DNA of 64,000 nucleotides from Dastarcus helophoroides (taxonomy: Eukaryota > Arthropoda > Insecta > Coleoptera > Bothrideridae): contig CM053327.1 of NCBI GenBank assembly GCA_028583605.1, positions 20,199,629 to 20,263,628 on the forward strand. Reading direction: 5' to 3'. The position numbers and the translations under genes are program-made. The notes beneath the pieces were generated by a model. The model ran no database searches and was not told the origin of the DNA. It saw nothing but the letters and a program-made list of their open reading frames with translations. Within the stretch, counting starts at the first letter, position 1. Every line of letters begins with the position of its first letter. Below, in pieces: positions 11,662 through 23,255 of this stretch.

Positions 11662-11679
11662 TAATTTTTGTTGTTGCAG
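11662..11679 (+). promoter_or_regulatory. 3' splice site of the Ptx1 terminal exon
   Basis: A T-rich tract, TTAATTTTTGTTGTTGCAG, ends in AG at 11678-11679, directly before GTT-TGG-TTT. The position corresponds to the intron between homeodomain residues 46 and 47, a classical site in paired-type homeobox genes, so the splice junction is well supported by the protein. Confidence 0.9.
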
Positions 11680-12276
11680 GTTTGGTTTAAGAATCGAAGA
11701 GCAAAATGGCGAAAACGGGAACGCAACGCCATGAATGCGATGAATGCAGCAGCTGAATTTAAATCGGGCTTCGGAACACAATTCAATGGACTAATGCCAG
11801 CTTTTGGTGATACAGATATATACTCATCATATAGTTACAACAACTGGGCAACGAAGGTACCTAGTCCTTTAGGAACTAAGCCCTTTTGGCCTGTAGTACC
11901 TTCTAATCATCATCAAAGTCCAGTTAATTGTTTTAATGCTGCCACATCAGTAGCAGCTGCGTCTATGTCGGGGGCAGCGAGCTCAATGTTACCAGGGGGG
12001 ATGGGTAGCGGATTAACAAGTTCACCTGCAGCTGTATCTGCACAACCTTGCCCCTATACCACTCCAGCTAATCCGTACTCCATGTATCATCACAGAGCTG
12101 CTGCGGAGCCATGTTCAGCCATGTCTTCCAGTATAGCGTCCTTAAGACTTAAAGCAAAACAACACACGGGTTTCGTGGGTTATTCCAGCGTTAGTCCTGT
12201 GAGATCGAGTTCAGCCGGACTTTCTGCGTGCCAGTATGCAGGTAGTGGAATAGGGGTGGGGGAAAGACCTGGCTGA
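11680..12276 (+). CDS. Pitx/Ptx1 homeodomain transcription factor, terminal coding exon
   Basis: This exon encodes 198 residues. It opens with VWFKNRRAKWRKRERN, the recognition helix of a homeodomain from residue 47, with lysine at position 50 (WFKNRR). That bicoid-type lysine makes Pitx and Otx proteins prefer TAATCC sites. Next comes the Pitx-specific stretch FGTQFNGLM and YSYNNWA, then a Ser/Ala/Pro-rich linker. The OAR motif SSSIASLRLKAKQH follows at 12124-12165, then LSACQYA near the end. These blocks together identify Pitx rather than Otx or another paired-class gene. The exon begins at an intron acceptor, so no start codon is expected. The first part of the homeobox and the N-terminus lie upstream, outside the window. 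The last residues (GSGIGVGERPG) are longer and more Gly-rich than the short tail usual in Pitx. The frame is intact and should be functional. Confidence 0.95.
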   Translation, partial: VWFKNRRAKWRKRERNAMNAMNAAAEFKSGFGTQFNGLMPAFGDTDIYSSYSYNNWATKVPSPLGTKPFWPVVPSNHHQSPVNCFNAATSVAAASMSGAASSMLPGGMGSGLTSSPAAVSAQPCPYTTPANPYSMYHHRAAAEPCSAMSSSIASLRLKAKQHTGFVGYSSVSPVRSSSAGLSACQYAGSGIGVGERPG

Positions 12277-12575
12277 GAACACGATGAGGCCCTTGTGGCC
12301 CAATTGAAACACGAAGACCAAGACGATTGATTAGATAAGAGTAGGTTAGGAATTTAGCAAAGCGATGATTTCGATTTACCAATCGGAATAAGCGGTGATA
12401 ATACAATCTAATGCTGCAAAGGATTTGGCCTTGCCCATTTCTATGTTTGAACAATAGTCCCCAGATAATATTTTTTTCTGATAAAGATATTTTGCGCCAT
12501 GATGAATACTTATCAACATGTCGCAAAAACAAGCATGCAGAAAAATATAATAAAATATGTCTATCTATATATCTA
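12277..12575 (+). other. Probable Ptx1 3' UTR with poly(A) signal
   Basis: An AATAAA hexamer is at 12549-12554, about 270 bases after the stop codon, in an AT-rich context suitable for a 3' UTR end. The cleavage site cannot be fixed without transcript data, and a longer UTR is possible. Confidence 0.5.
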
Positions 12576-15500
12576 AAAATATTATCGATCAATATCTTAT
12601 TTAGGACAATGTATAACTGCAACTATCAAATGACGAAACTGTTTATTTTTTAAATCAAGTTAAAACCCTTTTTAACTTGAACATTTTTTTATACCTTAAA
12701 GAAATGAGAAAACGGAGATATAGAAAAACAAAAATGGCAAAAAGAAGAGCTTTTTGTTTCTTCTGAACATACAACCTGGCAGAACTGTTAATCAATAACT
12801 TATTTTCTATTTTAATTAACAGTTTTTTGCCACTATTGTATATTTTTGATAAGTTAAACACTGAACCAACTGAAAGTTTTATAATTTAAAGAGTTTTGCA
12901 AACTTCAATGTAAATAACAATTTGATCTTGGAAGGTTAAGGCTATGGTTATGATGCTATGAATATGTTACCATAAGTCTCCATAATTCAATTTATAATTG
13001 GGATGGTTTAGTTTTGTCATTGAAATCATAGAAAACGACTCTTTTGAGATGTGCAAATTCTGATCATTTTTTCTTTGATTGCTTTTTCTTTTTCCATTAC
13101 CTGCTGAAACATCTGAGTTAAGCGTTTGGCTCCTTGAACGCATCTCCGGGTACACAACCCTTTTGTGATAGCACCAGACTCTCAGCATTGCATATTTTAA
13201 AAATCCGATTTATTTTGCGTTGGGAGTTTTCTAGTTCGACTCCCTTGGACTGCGATTATTTTTGATAGACGTTTAGTCAACAACTTATATTTCATTACCT
13301 TATTTTTTATCTAACTTTTCCATTGTCGTGTTCTAGAAAAATATTAAAAAATAGTGGTTATTTCTAACATATGACTATATGACATTTAAAAAAAATCCCT
13401 CAAACCTTATCTCATGAAAATATAAAGAAAAAACGAGTTAGACAGGATATTAAAATAAAAATAGAACTAATAGATGGTCAAAAAATCAGACATTAGAATT
13501 AGGAAAGAGGTCTTGCACATTTGGCATCGTCTCTTATTTGAACTCACCAGCAATCATTTATATAATATGCAAGCAAAATAAAGAAGGGATAAGTGGTTAG
13601 AAAAACTGATTGAAGATAATTAAGCTTTCTGTTTTGTTGAGTAATGAATAAACCTCTGATAAATACATTACAAATATCATTTTACAAGTAATAGTAGAAA
13701 AATATGACATGAAAAAATTCTTTTTAGAAACAATTTACTATTGAAAAGTCATGGGATTAACTGAAAATATTAAAGTCTAATACTATCCTATAATAAACCA
13801 CTTTCTAGGGCAGGAGAGAACAATCTGACTCGCTACAGATACAGATTTTTTTAAATTTCTACTTCTTTCCAAATTTGAAAATTTCAACTTTTGCAATTAT
13901 CCAAGCATTTTGATTTAAAGCATTAAAAATGTGATGTATAAAGTTTGATTTCTTTTTAAAAAAATTGATTTTCTTCACAGCATGTTTAGTTTAAACTTAA
14001 ATTGTTGTAACTTTTTTAAAATTTTATTTCAATTTAAAATTAATCTTGAAAAATGTCTATGAGGAAAAATTTTGTTTTAAGGTTTTTCCATAAAATGTCA
14101 GCATTCAAGGCATGAAAAATTGACCTTTTTCCAAATAATTCGACGTTAATTTCAACATATTTCGACAATAATTTTTTTTGGACTTTTTCAGTTTCAGATT
14201 AAAATCGAAATATCAGATTTTTATTAGAAATTTCGAAAAAACATTTAACATTTGAAACTTCTCAAATTTCTTAAAAAGTAATTTTTTTCAATATTTTTTT
14301 AAGAGAGTAGAGACCAATGAAGTTTCAATTTTGGACAAAAAACTTTGTTTCGATCTCGGTTTGCCCCGAAACGGCCAAATATTCGGCTCGGGCGAAACTT
14401 CAACTTTCAAGTTTAAATAAGGAACTGTCAAATAATAATAATAATAATAATGTTGGGAAAAATCATGAAATATATAACGCAAATTCGTGATTTAACTCGA
14501 AATTTTAATTTCAACTGGAATTTTTGAAACAATGCATTGATCGCTTTGACAATTTAAACTGAAAATTTTCCAAAAAAATTGAAAAATTTCGAAATAATTT
14601 AATAAACGTTTTTTCATTCTTATCCACTCGAAATAAGAAAAAGTTATACAAAAAAAAAAAATAATTTGAAAATAAACTTTCGAGAGAAAAATATTGACGT
14701 TTTTTGATTTTAATTTGGAAGTTGCAGGAAGAGGTTCTAAACTTAACGAAATTAGGCAAACACAAATCAAAATTTCTAGAGAAAAGTCTACATTTTGAGA
14801 GCTAAGTCGAACTTTTAGAGAAAAATATATTCGAACTCAGAATTATAAGATGAAATTCAACGTTTTCAAAAACTCGTGATATATACATATAATAAAAAAG
14901 TCTTAAAATTTCGATTTTATGCTTTAATCTCGAAAATTCAATTTTTAGAAAAGTCTCTAATATCATGAATAAACTTGAAATTTCCAAAAATATTGAATAA
15001 ATTAAACGTTTTACAAAATCTCTCTCTCGAATTTTGGACTTTCATAAAAGGAGTGTCAAGCGTTTTAGTTTAACTTGGTTGTTGAAAAAGTTTACGTTTG
15101 AGGACAAATATAAAATTTATTAAAATAAAATTAAAGTTTTAATTGAAATTTGAAATTAAAATTTTGAAAGTTATAAAAAAGACGATTTTTTGAAAAGAAA
15201 AGATTTTTTCTAAATTTTACCCTGAAAGTTAAAAGTGTTAAGTTGAAGTCGTCATTTCGAATTTAATGTCGAAATTTAGGAACTAAAGCGAAAAAAGTAT
15301 ATCTTAAAATTTTGAATTTTAAATCGAAATTTGAAAATTATCTTTAAGAAGAACCTTTGAGCTGGCTAAAATAAGTTTTCAGCCGAAATTAAAAATTTAA
15401 TATAAAAAAATGTAAACAATCGAAATATCTTATTAAGATATAGGGAATTTAGTTTGATAGTTGCAAGTAAACGATTGTAGGTTTGACTTACAATTGCAGA

Positions 15501-17748
15501 TTTGTCCTACAATTTTCGGTTTAAATGAAGAACGAAAGTATTCTTGGACTTCCAAATATAAAAATGTCTAGTTTAAATCTAAAAAACAAGTGTAAATTTG
15601 ACGAAAAGCATCAAATTTCAATTAAAAAAATTAAGACTCTAGGCCACTTTTAGCGAAAGGGGCGAAATATTGAGTTTAAATCTAAACTGAAATAATGATA
15701 ATAATAAGAAACCAGTTAATAGTATCTAGAATATTAATGGAAAAAAAAACTTCTTTCTAAATTTAAACTCGGAATATTGAACAGTAACGCAATACTTCTA
15801 AAAAAAAATTCTTAAAATTTCGAGTTTTTCATTTTTTTATTTTCGAGAAGTTTTGATTCCTAAACCAGATTTCATTCAAAGGGTAGAATTTCTATGTCAG
15901 TGGTCAAAGTAAAAAATTTGAAAAAAGCCAACAATTCCATACTAAAGTAGCAACATATATTATATATTATATATTATTTTTATTTATAGTAATAATATTT
16001 TTCAGAGTTTCTCTTTAAAACTGCAGCTGAGTTGTAATAAATTTGTTACATTTTCTTCGGCATTTTTAATTCTTTGTCTGCATTGTTATTTTTGTTTTTC
16101 TAGTTAATCGTTGTTTTTTGTTGATTGACTACATTTTTCAAATAATAAGATCGAATAAAAAAATATTACACAGAATCATTATTAAATATGAAGCCACATA
16201 ATTATCCGAGTATATAAACGTAATGTAAAAGATTTCATTAATAAATGTTTCAAGGTTCTTCACAACAACATTCGGGAAAAGTCAAATATTCTTTATAAAT
16301 GAATTGAGTAAATTATCTAAATATTTTTCTTAATCTAAATTCTGAATCACACTTATTATACTTGTTCCCATTTTTTATTTTTAGTTAAAAACAAATATAC
16401 CTAATAGCTGCAGGTTTATCCATCTACTTTTGACATTTTCAAAGTGGATATTTTTCGACTGGTGTGCATGATAATTCTCTTGCATTTTAAATTGTGAAGA
16501 TTAATACAATGTTATAGAATATACTTTGCTTGAGTTAATGGAGCTTCTACTGTTAATAATGTAACTTTTCTACCATATCCATATTTATTCGAAAGTCTCG
16601 AAATTTGACAAAAAGTGCAAATAAATCTTTAAATGACTACTTGAGAAGGATTATTGTTCAAGAATAGAATGGTATATAGAGCAATATTTGGTCTACGTGT
16701 AAAATGTTTTATATGTAAATAAATTTCTAGATGTACATGTAGTTGGAAAAATTGAAAGAATAAAAGAACTGGGCCCCAAATTATAAAGCAAATTTAAATT
16801 CATTTTAAATTGGAAGACGATATAAATCAAACGAGCCCTTCGATAAATTTTGTTAAACGTTCCGAAACCTGCTGTTATAAAATTATTGCGTTGTAATTGA
16901 ATTGAAAGACTATTCATTTTCCTTGAAAATGGGGGGTGCAAATTTAAGATATATTTCCTTGCAAATAAAAGTAACTATGAATCCAAAGAACGGTCTTCAA
17001 GCAATAAAAATAATAAATTAAAGGAAATATTGGTTTTCATTCGTTACCACAGAAATATATCGCTATCGGGCTAATAAATGAAATAAAGATACTTTGCCAA
17101 ATATTTGTCCAAAGATTATTTTTTAAGTTTAAGTTAATGATTGCCCACTTTTATTGAAATAGCTTAGTTATTTTAATAAGCTTTTAAAACTGTTAAATTT
17201 GATTGATTCTTTGCATTCCAATAGAGGTTGGCAATACTTTGATGAGATTTTAACCACATAATATAGGTTCCAGTACAAAAGATACAAGTGCAATGTAATT
17301 TTATGAATACCAGTGAAATTTGTAAGACGAGTGCATGAAAGTACCTCTATATATTGTAAGATAACTAAATAATAGATTGTATAGTGATCAGAAACTGTAC
17401 CTATTTACTTCAAACTTCAATTATACTCTGTGCATATCGTTTGTAACTGTTTGAACATTTTCAGTCATCTAGTCATAATAAAGCTAATCAATATCAACTA
17501 TTTTTTTTTTATTTTCTCAATAACACCTGACAGATTTAATTACAAGATTTTCATCAAGAGTTTACAAATTTATTCATTCGACCCAAGAGATAGATTTAGC
17601 TTAGTATCAACTATTCAAAGGTAAGTAGGTACTTCATTTAGCTGATCTACGAAAAATTTTGCTATTCGATGAGTGATCGACTATTTCGACAAAAAAGTCA
17701 AGCTTCAGTTCAAAAGGAATCGCTGATATTAGTCTATCCCATGAATTA
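12576..17748. other. Long AT-rich intergenic stretch
   Basis: No exon, RNA gene or bounded element recognised in about 5 kb. From 13850 to 15650 the sequence is a patchwork of AAATTTTGAAATTT, TTTCGAATTT and similar words, much like 550-1000, 9180-9480, 27100-27670, 35080-35580 and 53580-54130. A short (AAT)n tract is at about 14433-14452 and AT-rich simple sequence lies near 15953-15975. A 73-codon minus-strand frame at 12967-13188 is lysine- and serine-rich but matches no family I know. Confidence 0.5.
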
Positions 17749-18010
17749 TACTGGATGATTTATATCAGGAGGTAAAAAATTGAAAATTGGTTTCAGAATC
17801 TAATTATAACCAAAAAAAAAGGTGAAATATAATTTTTTTATCAGGTTTCGTTTTCCAGATACTATGCTAGGAAATTTTGCGACATGATTTAAAATATGTA
17901 AAACAATAACAATAAGTAATGTAAAGTTGTTATTTTTTGTTGCTGTTCATTAGTTGTTGACAGGTTTTTCATTTGGTGCTCGTCAGAGTTAATTATTACT
18001 ATAGCAGAAA

Positions 18011-18018
18011 GTTACAAA
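18011..18018 (+). repeat. 8-bp target duplication, left copy (hAT/P-like copy 1)
   Basis: GTTACAAA here and GTTGCAAA at 19415-19422 flank the inserted element exactly; one base differs. Confidence 0.8.
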
Positions 18019-19414
18019 CATAGATCTGACACTATGGATGAAGCGTTGCCTATGCCAGCAAATACAAATTCGTGAAATAAACTCAAAGAGAGGAATAGTT
18101 CTATACTAAGATTCGTAAGAGGAACTGAGAAGACGGAAGGTTTGCCACGTGACCGTTGGTAAAAGCCTCCAATATTAACGTGCAGTTATATGGGCATTGC
18201 TTGAATTTAAACTGTAAATCAATTATTTTCTTGTGTTTTTTCACTATTTTATTGAACGTAGACTGCATTGTTTTATCTACAAAATTAAATACTTCATTAC
18301 ATAATTTGATTGTCACAGATTTTAGCAAGATGTTGCAGTTAAATATTATTTAATCTTATACCAGTAATATCCGAAACGGCTCCATTGATTTCACTAAAAT
18401 TTGATAATTATAATTTTGTTAGGGCTAATGACACAATGATTATATATACTTTTATATATAATTAAATGAATTATTACAAAGTTCCTATTGGCATATATGT
18501 ATCACTCTATTACTAAAGATAAGTATTCACAATGTCATGTGTGAGATCGTTACTTGTACATATTTACTTATTTTTACTATAATATTTTGAACTTATTTGC
18601 TTTTTGCATTTTATTTACCTAATTTATAATATATCACCTTATAAATCTAGCCCTAGTGCACACCACGACTGTTGCTCTATTATTGGGAAAGACCAAAAAA
18701 TACGACATTTCGCCATAAAAATTCTCGGGTAATTTTGCACCAAGTTGGTTGCAATATAGTTATTTGTTCAGAAGAGAGCTTTCTCTAAATGATACCTTTT
18801 GTTATACTTTTAAGTTGGGATTGTCAGTCTGTGTGAATGTCTCTTATCACGCTGCAGTTCGCAGTTCTTAACCGATTATTGCTATTCTAGTTTCCTACCA
18901 ATTTGAATTTACTTAGAATAAAGTACTATTGATTTTGGAAATGATTGGTCAAATAGTTTAAATTTTATTAAAAAAAAATCATGGTTTATTAGAGAAAAGT
19001 CAAATTTAATAATTTCGGATTCATATAATTTTTTTAATATTGTAGGCCATGTTCCTCCCAAGTATAATGGAAAAAGGTAAGGCGTCATTCCCTTTTATTC
19101 TCGAGAAAACTTTGTTAAGCGAAAAAGTGTTTCTGTTCATTTCATCGAAACTGTTTTGGGCACGTAAAAGTTATTTATTTCAACCTGACATTTCGCACCC
19201 TTACTTTGTGGAACTGTTCAATATTCATAACTATTAAATTTTATTAACAATTAAACGAAAAACAAAAATTCCACAATATTTCTTTAAATATTTCCCTTTA
19301 CAATAGCATAGTAGTCTAGAAAGGTCGGTTTATTGCCAAGTATCACGTGCGTTTTTATATACATCTCTCTCAGTGTGCGTCTCTCTTCGATTCATCCATA
19401 GTGTGAGATCTATG
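18019..19414. mobile_element. Non-autonomous hAT- or P-like element, copy 1 (1396 bp)
   Basis: The ends are CATAGATCTGACACTATGGA at the left (through GATGAA) and, reverse-complemented, CATAGATCTCACACTATGGA at the right. They match at 23 of 24 bases. An 8-bp target duplication (GTTACAAA/GTTGCAAA) flanks it. An 8-bp duplication fits the hAT superfamily, and the P superfamily also has this size with CA-starting ends. No transposase is encoded; only short frames such as 18101-18328 occur. A second copy (21758-23165) is closely similar over the whole length, so this is a defined family, probably mobilised by an enzyme encoded elsewhere. Confidence 0.85.
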
Positions 19415-19422
19415 GTTGCAAA
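19415..19422 (+). repeat. 8-bp target duplication, right copy (hAT/P-like copy 1)
   Basis: GTTGCAAA, paired with GTTACAAA at 18011-18018. Confidence 0.8.
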
Positions 19423-19640
19423 TTATAACAATTCAGACAGAAGATGGATAGATAGATGTGGCTCGGTAGAGTGGTCAACTAAAGCGCCAGATCATAATCC
19501 GCTCGAATTTTACTTTAGCGGTTATGAAAAAGATAGAAAAAATAAACAACGAGAGGCAGTTGCTAAATGAATTGCGGATGCTGCTCTTCAGGTTCAAAAC
19601 AATCAGGATAATGTTCGATTCGAACATAAACTTTAAAATA
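19423..19640 (+). pseudogene. Tc1/mariner-like transposase, C-terminal fragment
   Basis: The plus-strand frame reads RRWIDRCGSVEWSTKAPDHN, then PLEFYFSGYEKD and, after a stop at 19568-19570, IADAALQVQNNQDNVRFEHK. This follows the RWIGRGGPV-WP-RSPDL-PLDFFLWG--KD pattern at the C-terminus of insect Tc1/mariner-superfamily transposases. The third catalytic residue appears as Glu here. Upstream of the 1.4 kb insertion, around 17950-18010, out-of-frame pieces could be the preceding part of the same gene. Not functional. Confidence 0.75.
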
Positions 19641-19805
19641 AAATAATGTGACTTCTTTTTATGGTTAAATAAGTCATTTCACACATCTTGTGGATGTATA
19701 AATTAATATCAGGAAAAGGAAACCCGATAGAGAAAAATCACGTTTCACTTTTTTGCTTTAAATTAGATTCTGAAACTGATTTTCAGTTTTTCGCCTCACT
19801 CTGTA

Positions 19806-21526
19806 TTTAACTATCTTCGGTAATGTGAAGTTAAGTTATTTGAAGAGGCTTTTGTCTCTTTCTACCTGGTCATATTAGGTTCCCAAAATCAATATATTAG
19901 TTTTTGAGAAAGTGAAAACTGAAATATGTTGAAAGATTGAAAAAATATTCTTCTTCTTCATTTTCTGAGGTAGGTTTTCCTGAGGTAGGTATCTTAGCCT
20001 GTTTTGGTCTTCAAGCCTCTCGTTCTTCTGATGTCCAGCATTCTTCTCATCTTTTCATCGGTCTTCCGATTCGCCAGAATTTGTTTGGTGGTCAGAATGT
20101 AAATTTTCTTTTTAATCATCCGAAGAAAGGCCAATTAAATGTTGAAAAAGTGTACCAATCAATTAATTATTAGAATAATGATTTGTTTTTCCTTTGGGGG
20201 TGGGGGGAGATCTAAGTTGTCTTGCAAAATTCTGCATTTCAATTTGCACATAAATAAATGTTAAAATATGGATTACTTTTTGAGTTGTCAGCAGTGAGCT
20301 ATTTAGACGCGACTACTTCTTCAAATCATTTTCAACTATTCTTGTACAAAATATCCACGAATAGAGTTCGAAATAGAGAAAGCTATTTCATTTGTAAATT
20401 TAGGTAAAAAGTCATTCGTTTTCTTGTCTTGAAATTATAATTTTAAATACCAAATGTAGGATTGCGATACGTACGTCAAAAATAACAATTTTAATAATTT
20501 CGAATTTGACTTTTTTTAAAAATATTATGAACATATTTTCTATACCGTATTGTGTAAAAAATTGTAATAAACATTCTTACCAAATTATTAAATTTCGCAG
20601 TAAATCTCTTTTATTACATTCTCATTTTTTCTAATTTTGAGAGAGAAATTTATTCGCATTCAATAACATACGAGTCGTTTCAAATTTTGGGATAGTAGAT
20701 TGTAACGTTTATATTTTTATCTTACCACACCACACGTATTTGATATAACTTATAAATTTATAAAATAAAACATTTCTGTCTCCCCTATTCAGACACCGCT
20801 CTATTCAGTAGGCCATTTCGGCTGTAACTATTTTAATTAAAGTCGATTTGCAAGCAGGATTATTAAGGAGTCAAACCGTAAATCCCAAATTGGCTTAGCC
20901 CCGAAGGATTTCAGTGTGGAGTCTCTAAATCATTGATTTATAAAGCGGGGCTATAGCAACAACACACATGAGCATCCACGCACTAATCACGAGCCGTGAT
21001 TGATGAAGCGCATACATCGGTTTAAATTACATTCGTCGCCTCATTTACATCACAATGTGCAGCCTAAGCTAATAAAATCGGGTTTTCCTTTAATAGATTT
21101 TAAATACTTTGTGCTAACTTGAAACATTTACACATTTATGTATCGATCGATGTACCTAGTGTAACGTTATATGTACTTAGTTTCTACTAGGTACATATTT
21201 CCTATGCAAGATAAATTTAACATGATATTTTGAAATTCAATTTTAGGAATTGTCACCATTTTCTGCTCAGGAGGACATAATTCGACCATACAAGAACATG
21301 ATTTTCTGTTTCGCTCAAAGCATGATACTTTATTTTAAAACATCACAGTTGGGGGTGTGGTCGAGCTTCCAATAATAAATCCGCCCCTCGAAATGCAAAG
21401 TTGCAGTTTTGGAATATCGAATACTTTTAATATAGTTCTTTGATACGGTCCATTCCAGGCAAAAGTGCACCTTTTACTGATTATGGTGATGGAAGCCTTT
21501 GTAACCTTAAGTGGCTACAATTCTTC
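19806..21526. other. Non-coding DNA with one candidate regulatory patch
   Basis: No gene recognised. Bases 19945-20130 read on the minus strand end in GAAGAAGAAGAAT, reminiscent of a LINE 3' tail, but no LINE protein is clear. Bases 20800-21080 are GC-richer, non-repetitive and contain GGATTA (TAATCC on the other strand), the Pitx/Otx binding word, as well as TAATCACGAGCCGTGATTGA, a near-palindrome. A conserved enhancer is possible but unproven. Confidence 0.4.
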
Positions 21527-21757
21527 TTCTTTTTCTTCTAGTAGATCTTACTGATCTGTTCTTTAACCGTATTCTATGGTTGTCCTTGTGATAGCGAGTC
21601 CCAGCTGCCTTTAATTTTAGGTGGTCTTCCAGGGGGGCGCTGTCCTTCCGGTTTTCCTTTCAGTGCAACGCGGACTATTCTGTTTGGGTCCATTCTGTTT
21701 ACGTGTTTGTGCCAGAGTCTTCTTATCTGTCTTCCCCATCTTACTATGTCTTGGACT
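21527..21757 (-). pseudogene. LINE C-terminus and 3' tail (downstream part)
   Basis: On the minus strand, starting right at the insertion boundary, a frame reads VQDIVRWGRQIRRLWHKHVN, then RMDPNRIVR, KGKPEGQRPPGRPP and a stop. The W-H-V-RM-NR and GRP-GRPP blocks are the usual C-terminus of a family of insect LINEs. About 60 bases of 3' UTR follow and end in AGAAGAAAAAGAAGAAGAA, the LINE tail. The upstream part of the same frame continues at 23250-23166, on the other side of the inserted 1.4 kb element. Confidence 0.8.
21750..21757 (+). repeat. 8-bp target duplication, left copy (hAT/P-like copy 2)
   Basis: CTTGGACT, perfectly repeated at 23166-23173. Confidence 0.85.
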
Positions 21758-23165
21758 CATTTGATCTGACACTATGGATGAAGCGTTGCTTATGCCAGCA
21801 AATACAAATTCGTGAAGTAAACTCAAAGAGAGAAATAGTTCTATACTAAGAGTCGTAAGAGGAACTGAGAAGATGGAAGGTTTGCCACGTGACCGTTGGT
21901 AAAAGCCTGCAATATTAACGTGCAGTTATATGGACATTGCTTGAATTTAAACTGTAAGTTAATTATTTTCTTGTGTTTTTTCACTATTTTATTGAACGTA
22001 GACTGCATTGTTTTATCTACAAAATTAAATACTTCATTACATAATTTTATTGTCACAGATTTTAACAAGATTTTGCAGTTAAATATTATTTAATCTTATA
22101 CCAGTAATATTCGAAACGGCTCTATTGATTTCACTAAAATTTGATAATTATAATTTTGTTAAGACTAATAACACAATCATTATATAAACTTTTATATATA
22201 ATTGAATGAATTACAAAGTTTCTATCGGCATATATGTATCACTTATTACTAAAGATATGTATTCACAATTTCATGTTTGAGATCCTTACTTGTACATATT
22301 TACTTATTTTTACTATAATATTTTGAACTTATTTGCTTTTTACATTTCATTTGCCTTATTTATAATATATTTCATCTTATAAATCTAGTCTTACTGCATA
22401 CCATGACTGTTGCTCTATTATTGGGAAAGACCAAAAAAATACGACATTTCGCTATAAAAATGCTCGGGTACTTTTGTACCAAATCAGTGGTAATATAGCT
22501 GTTTGTTTAGAAGAGAGCTTTCTCTAAATGATGATACCTTTTGTTATACTTTTAGGTTGGGATTGTCAGTCTGTGTGAATGTCTCTTATCACGCTGTAGC
22601 TCGCAGTTCTTAACCGATTATTGCTATTTTGGTTTCTACCAATTCGAATTTACTTAGAATAAATCACTATTGCTTTTGGAAATGATTGGTCAAGTAGTTT
22701 AAATTTTATTTAAAAAAAACATGGTTTATTAGAAAAAAGTCAAATTTAACAATCTCGGATTCTTATAATTTTTTAATATTGTAGGCCATGTCTCTCCCAA
22801 GTATAATGAAAAAAGGTAAGGCGTCATTCCCTTTTATTCTCTAGAAAACTTTGTTTAGCGAAAAAGTGTTTCTGTTCATTTCAACGAAACTGTTTTGCGC
22901 AAGTAAAAGTTATTTATTTCAAACTGACATTTCACACCCTTACTTTGTGGAACTGTTCAATATTCATAACTATTAAATTTTATTAACAATTAAACAAAAA
23001 ACAAAAATTCCACTAGTAGCCTTTACACAGCCTAGTAGCCTTTACATAGTAGCCTAGAAAGGTCGGTTTATTGCGAAGGATCACGTGCTCTTTTATATAC
23101 ATCTCTCTCAGGGTGTGTCTAACACAGTTCTCTCTCTTCGATTCATCCATAGTGTGAGATCTATG
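21758..23165. mobile_element. Non-autonomous hAT- or P-like element, copy 2 (1408 bp)
   Basis: Full-length relative of the element at 18019-19414, aligned by eye from end to end with scattered substitutions and small indels. The ends are CATTTGATCTGACACTATGG at the left and, reverse-complemented, CATAGATCTCACACTATGGA at the right. It is flanked by a perfect 8-bp duplication, CTTGGACT. It interrupts a LINE tail whose reading frame runs on at each side. No transposase frame inside. Confidence 0.88.
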
Positions 23166-23255
23166 CTTGGACTGCACATGTTCTTCTAATATCATCTTTT
23201 CTTACTCGATCACAAAGAGTTTTGCCCGCTATTATTCTCAAGGTCTTTCAGAAAA
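23166..23255 (-). pseudogene. LINE C-terminal region (upstream part)
   Basis: The minus strand reads LRIIAGKTLCDRVRKDDIRR followed by TCAVQ up to the insertion boundary. The R-I-GKT-RDR-R--DIR pattern precedes the WGRQ-RR block found at 21757-21670, confirming that the two pieces are one LINE split by the 1.4 kb element. The first eight bases of this segment, 23166-23173, are the right copy of the target duplication CTTGGACT. The LINE is truncated upstream of about 23255. Confidence 0.8.

Larger units (their letters stand above)
17749..19805. mobile_element. Tc1/mariner-like element split by a 1.4 kb insertion
   Basis: The left end (TACTGGATGA from 17749, with GGTTTCAGAATCTAATT downstream) and the reverse complement of the right end (TACAGAGTGA, with AGTTTCAGAATCTAATTT) match over about 110-120 bases. 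The match continues through a TATCAGGTTTCG / TATCGGGTTTCC block. These are terminal inverted repeats starting at TA. Leaving out the inserted 18019-19414 element, the host copy is only about 660 bp and keeps part of a transposase, so it is an internally deleted derivative. Confidence 0.8.

Noticed and set aside
11527..11781. 84-codon minus-strand frame across the Ptx1 splice site
   Set aside because: Shadow of the intron-exon junction on the wrong strand.
12191..12622. 143-codon minus-strand frame overlapping Ptx1
   Set aside because: Antisense to the Ptx1 exon and its UTR; no family resemblance, composition of a shadow frame.
12967..13188. 73-codon minus-strand Lys/Ser-rich frame downstream of Ptx1
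   Set aside because: No recognisable domain or splice support.
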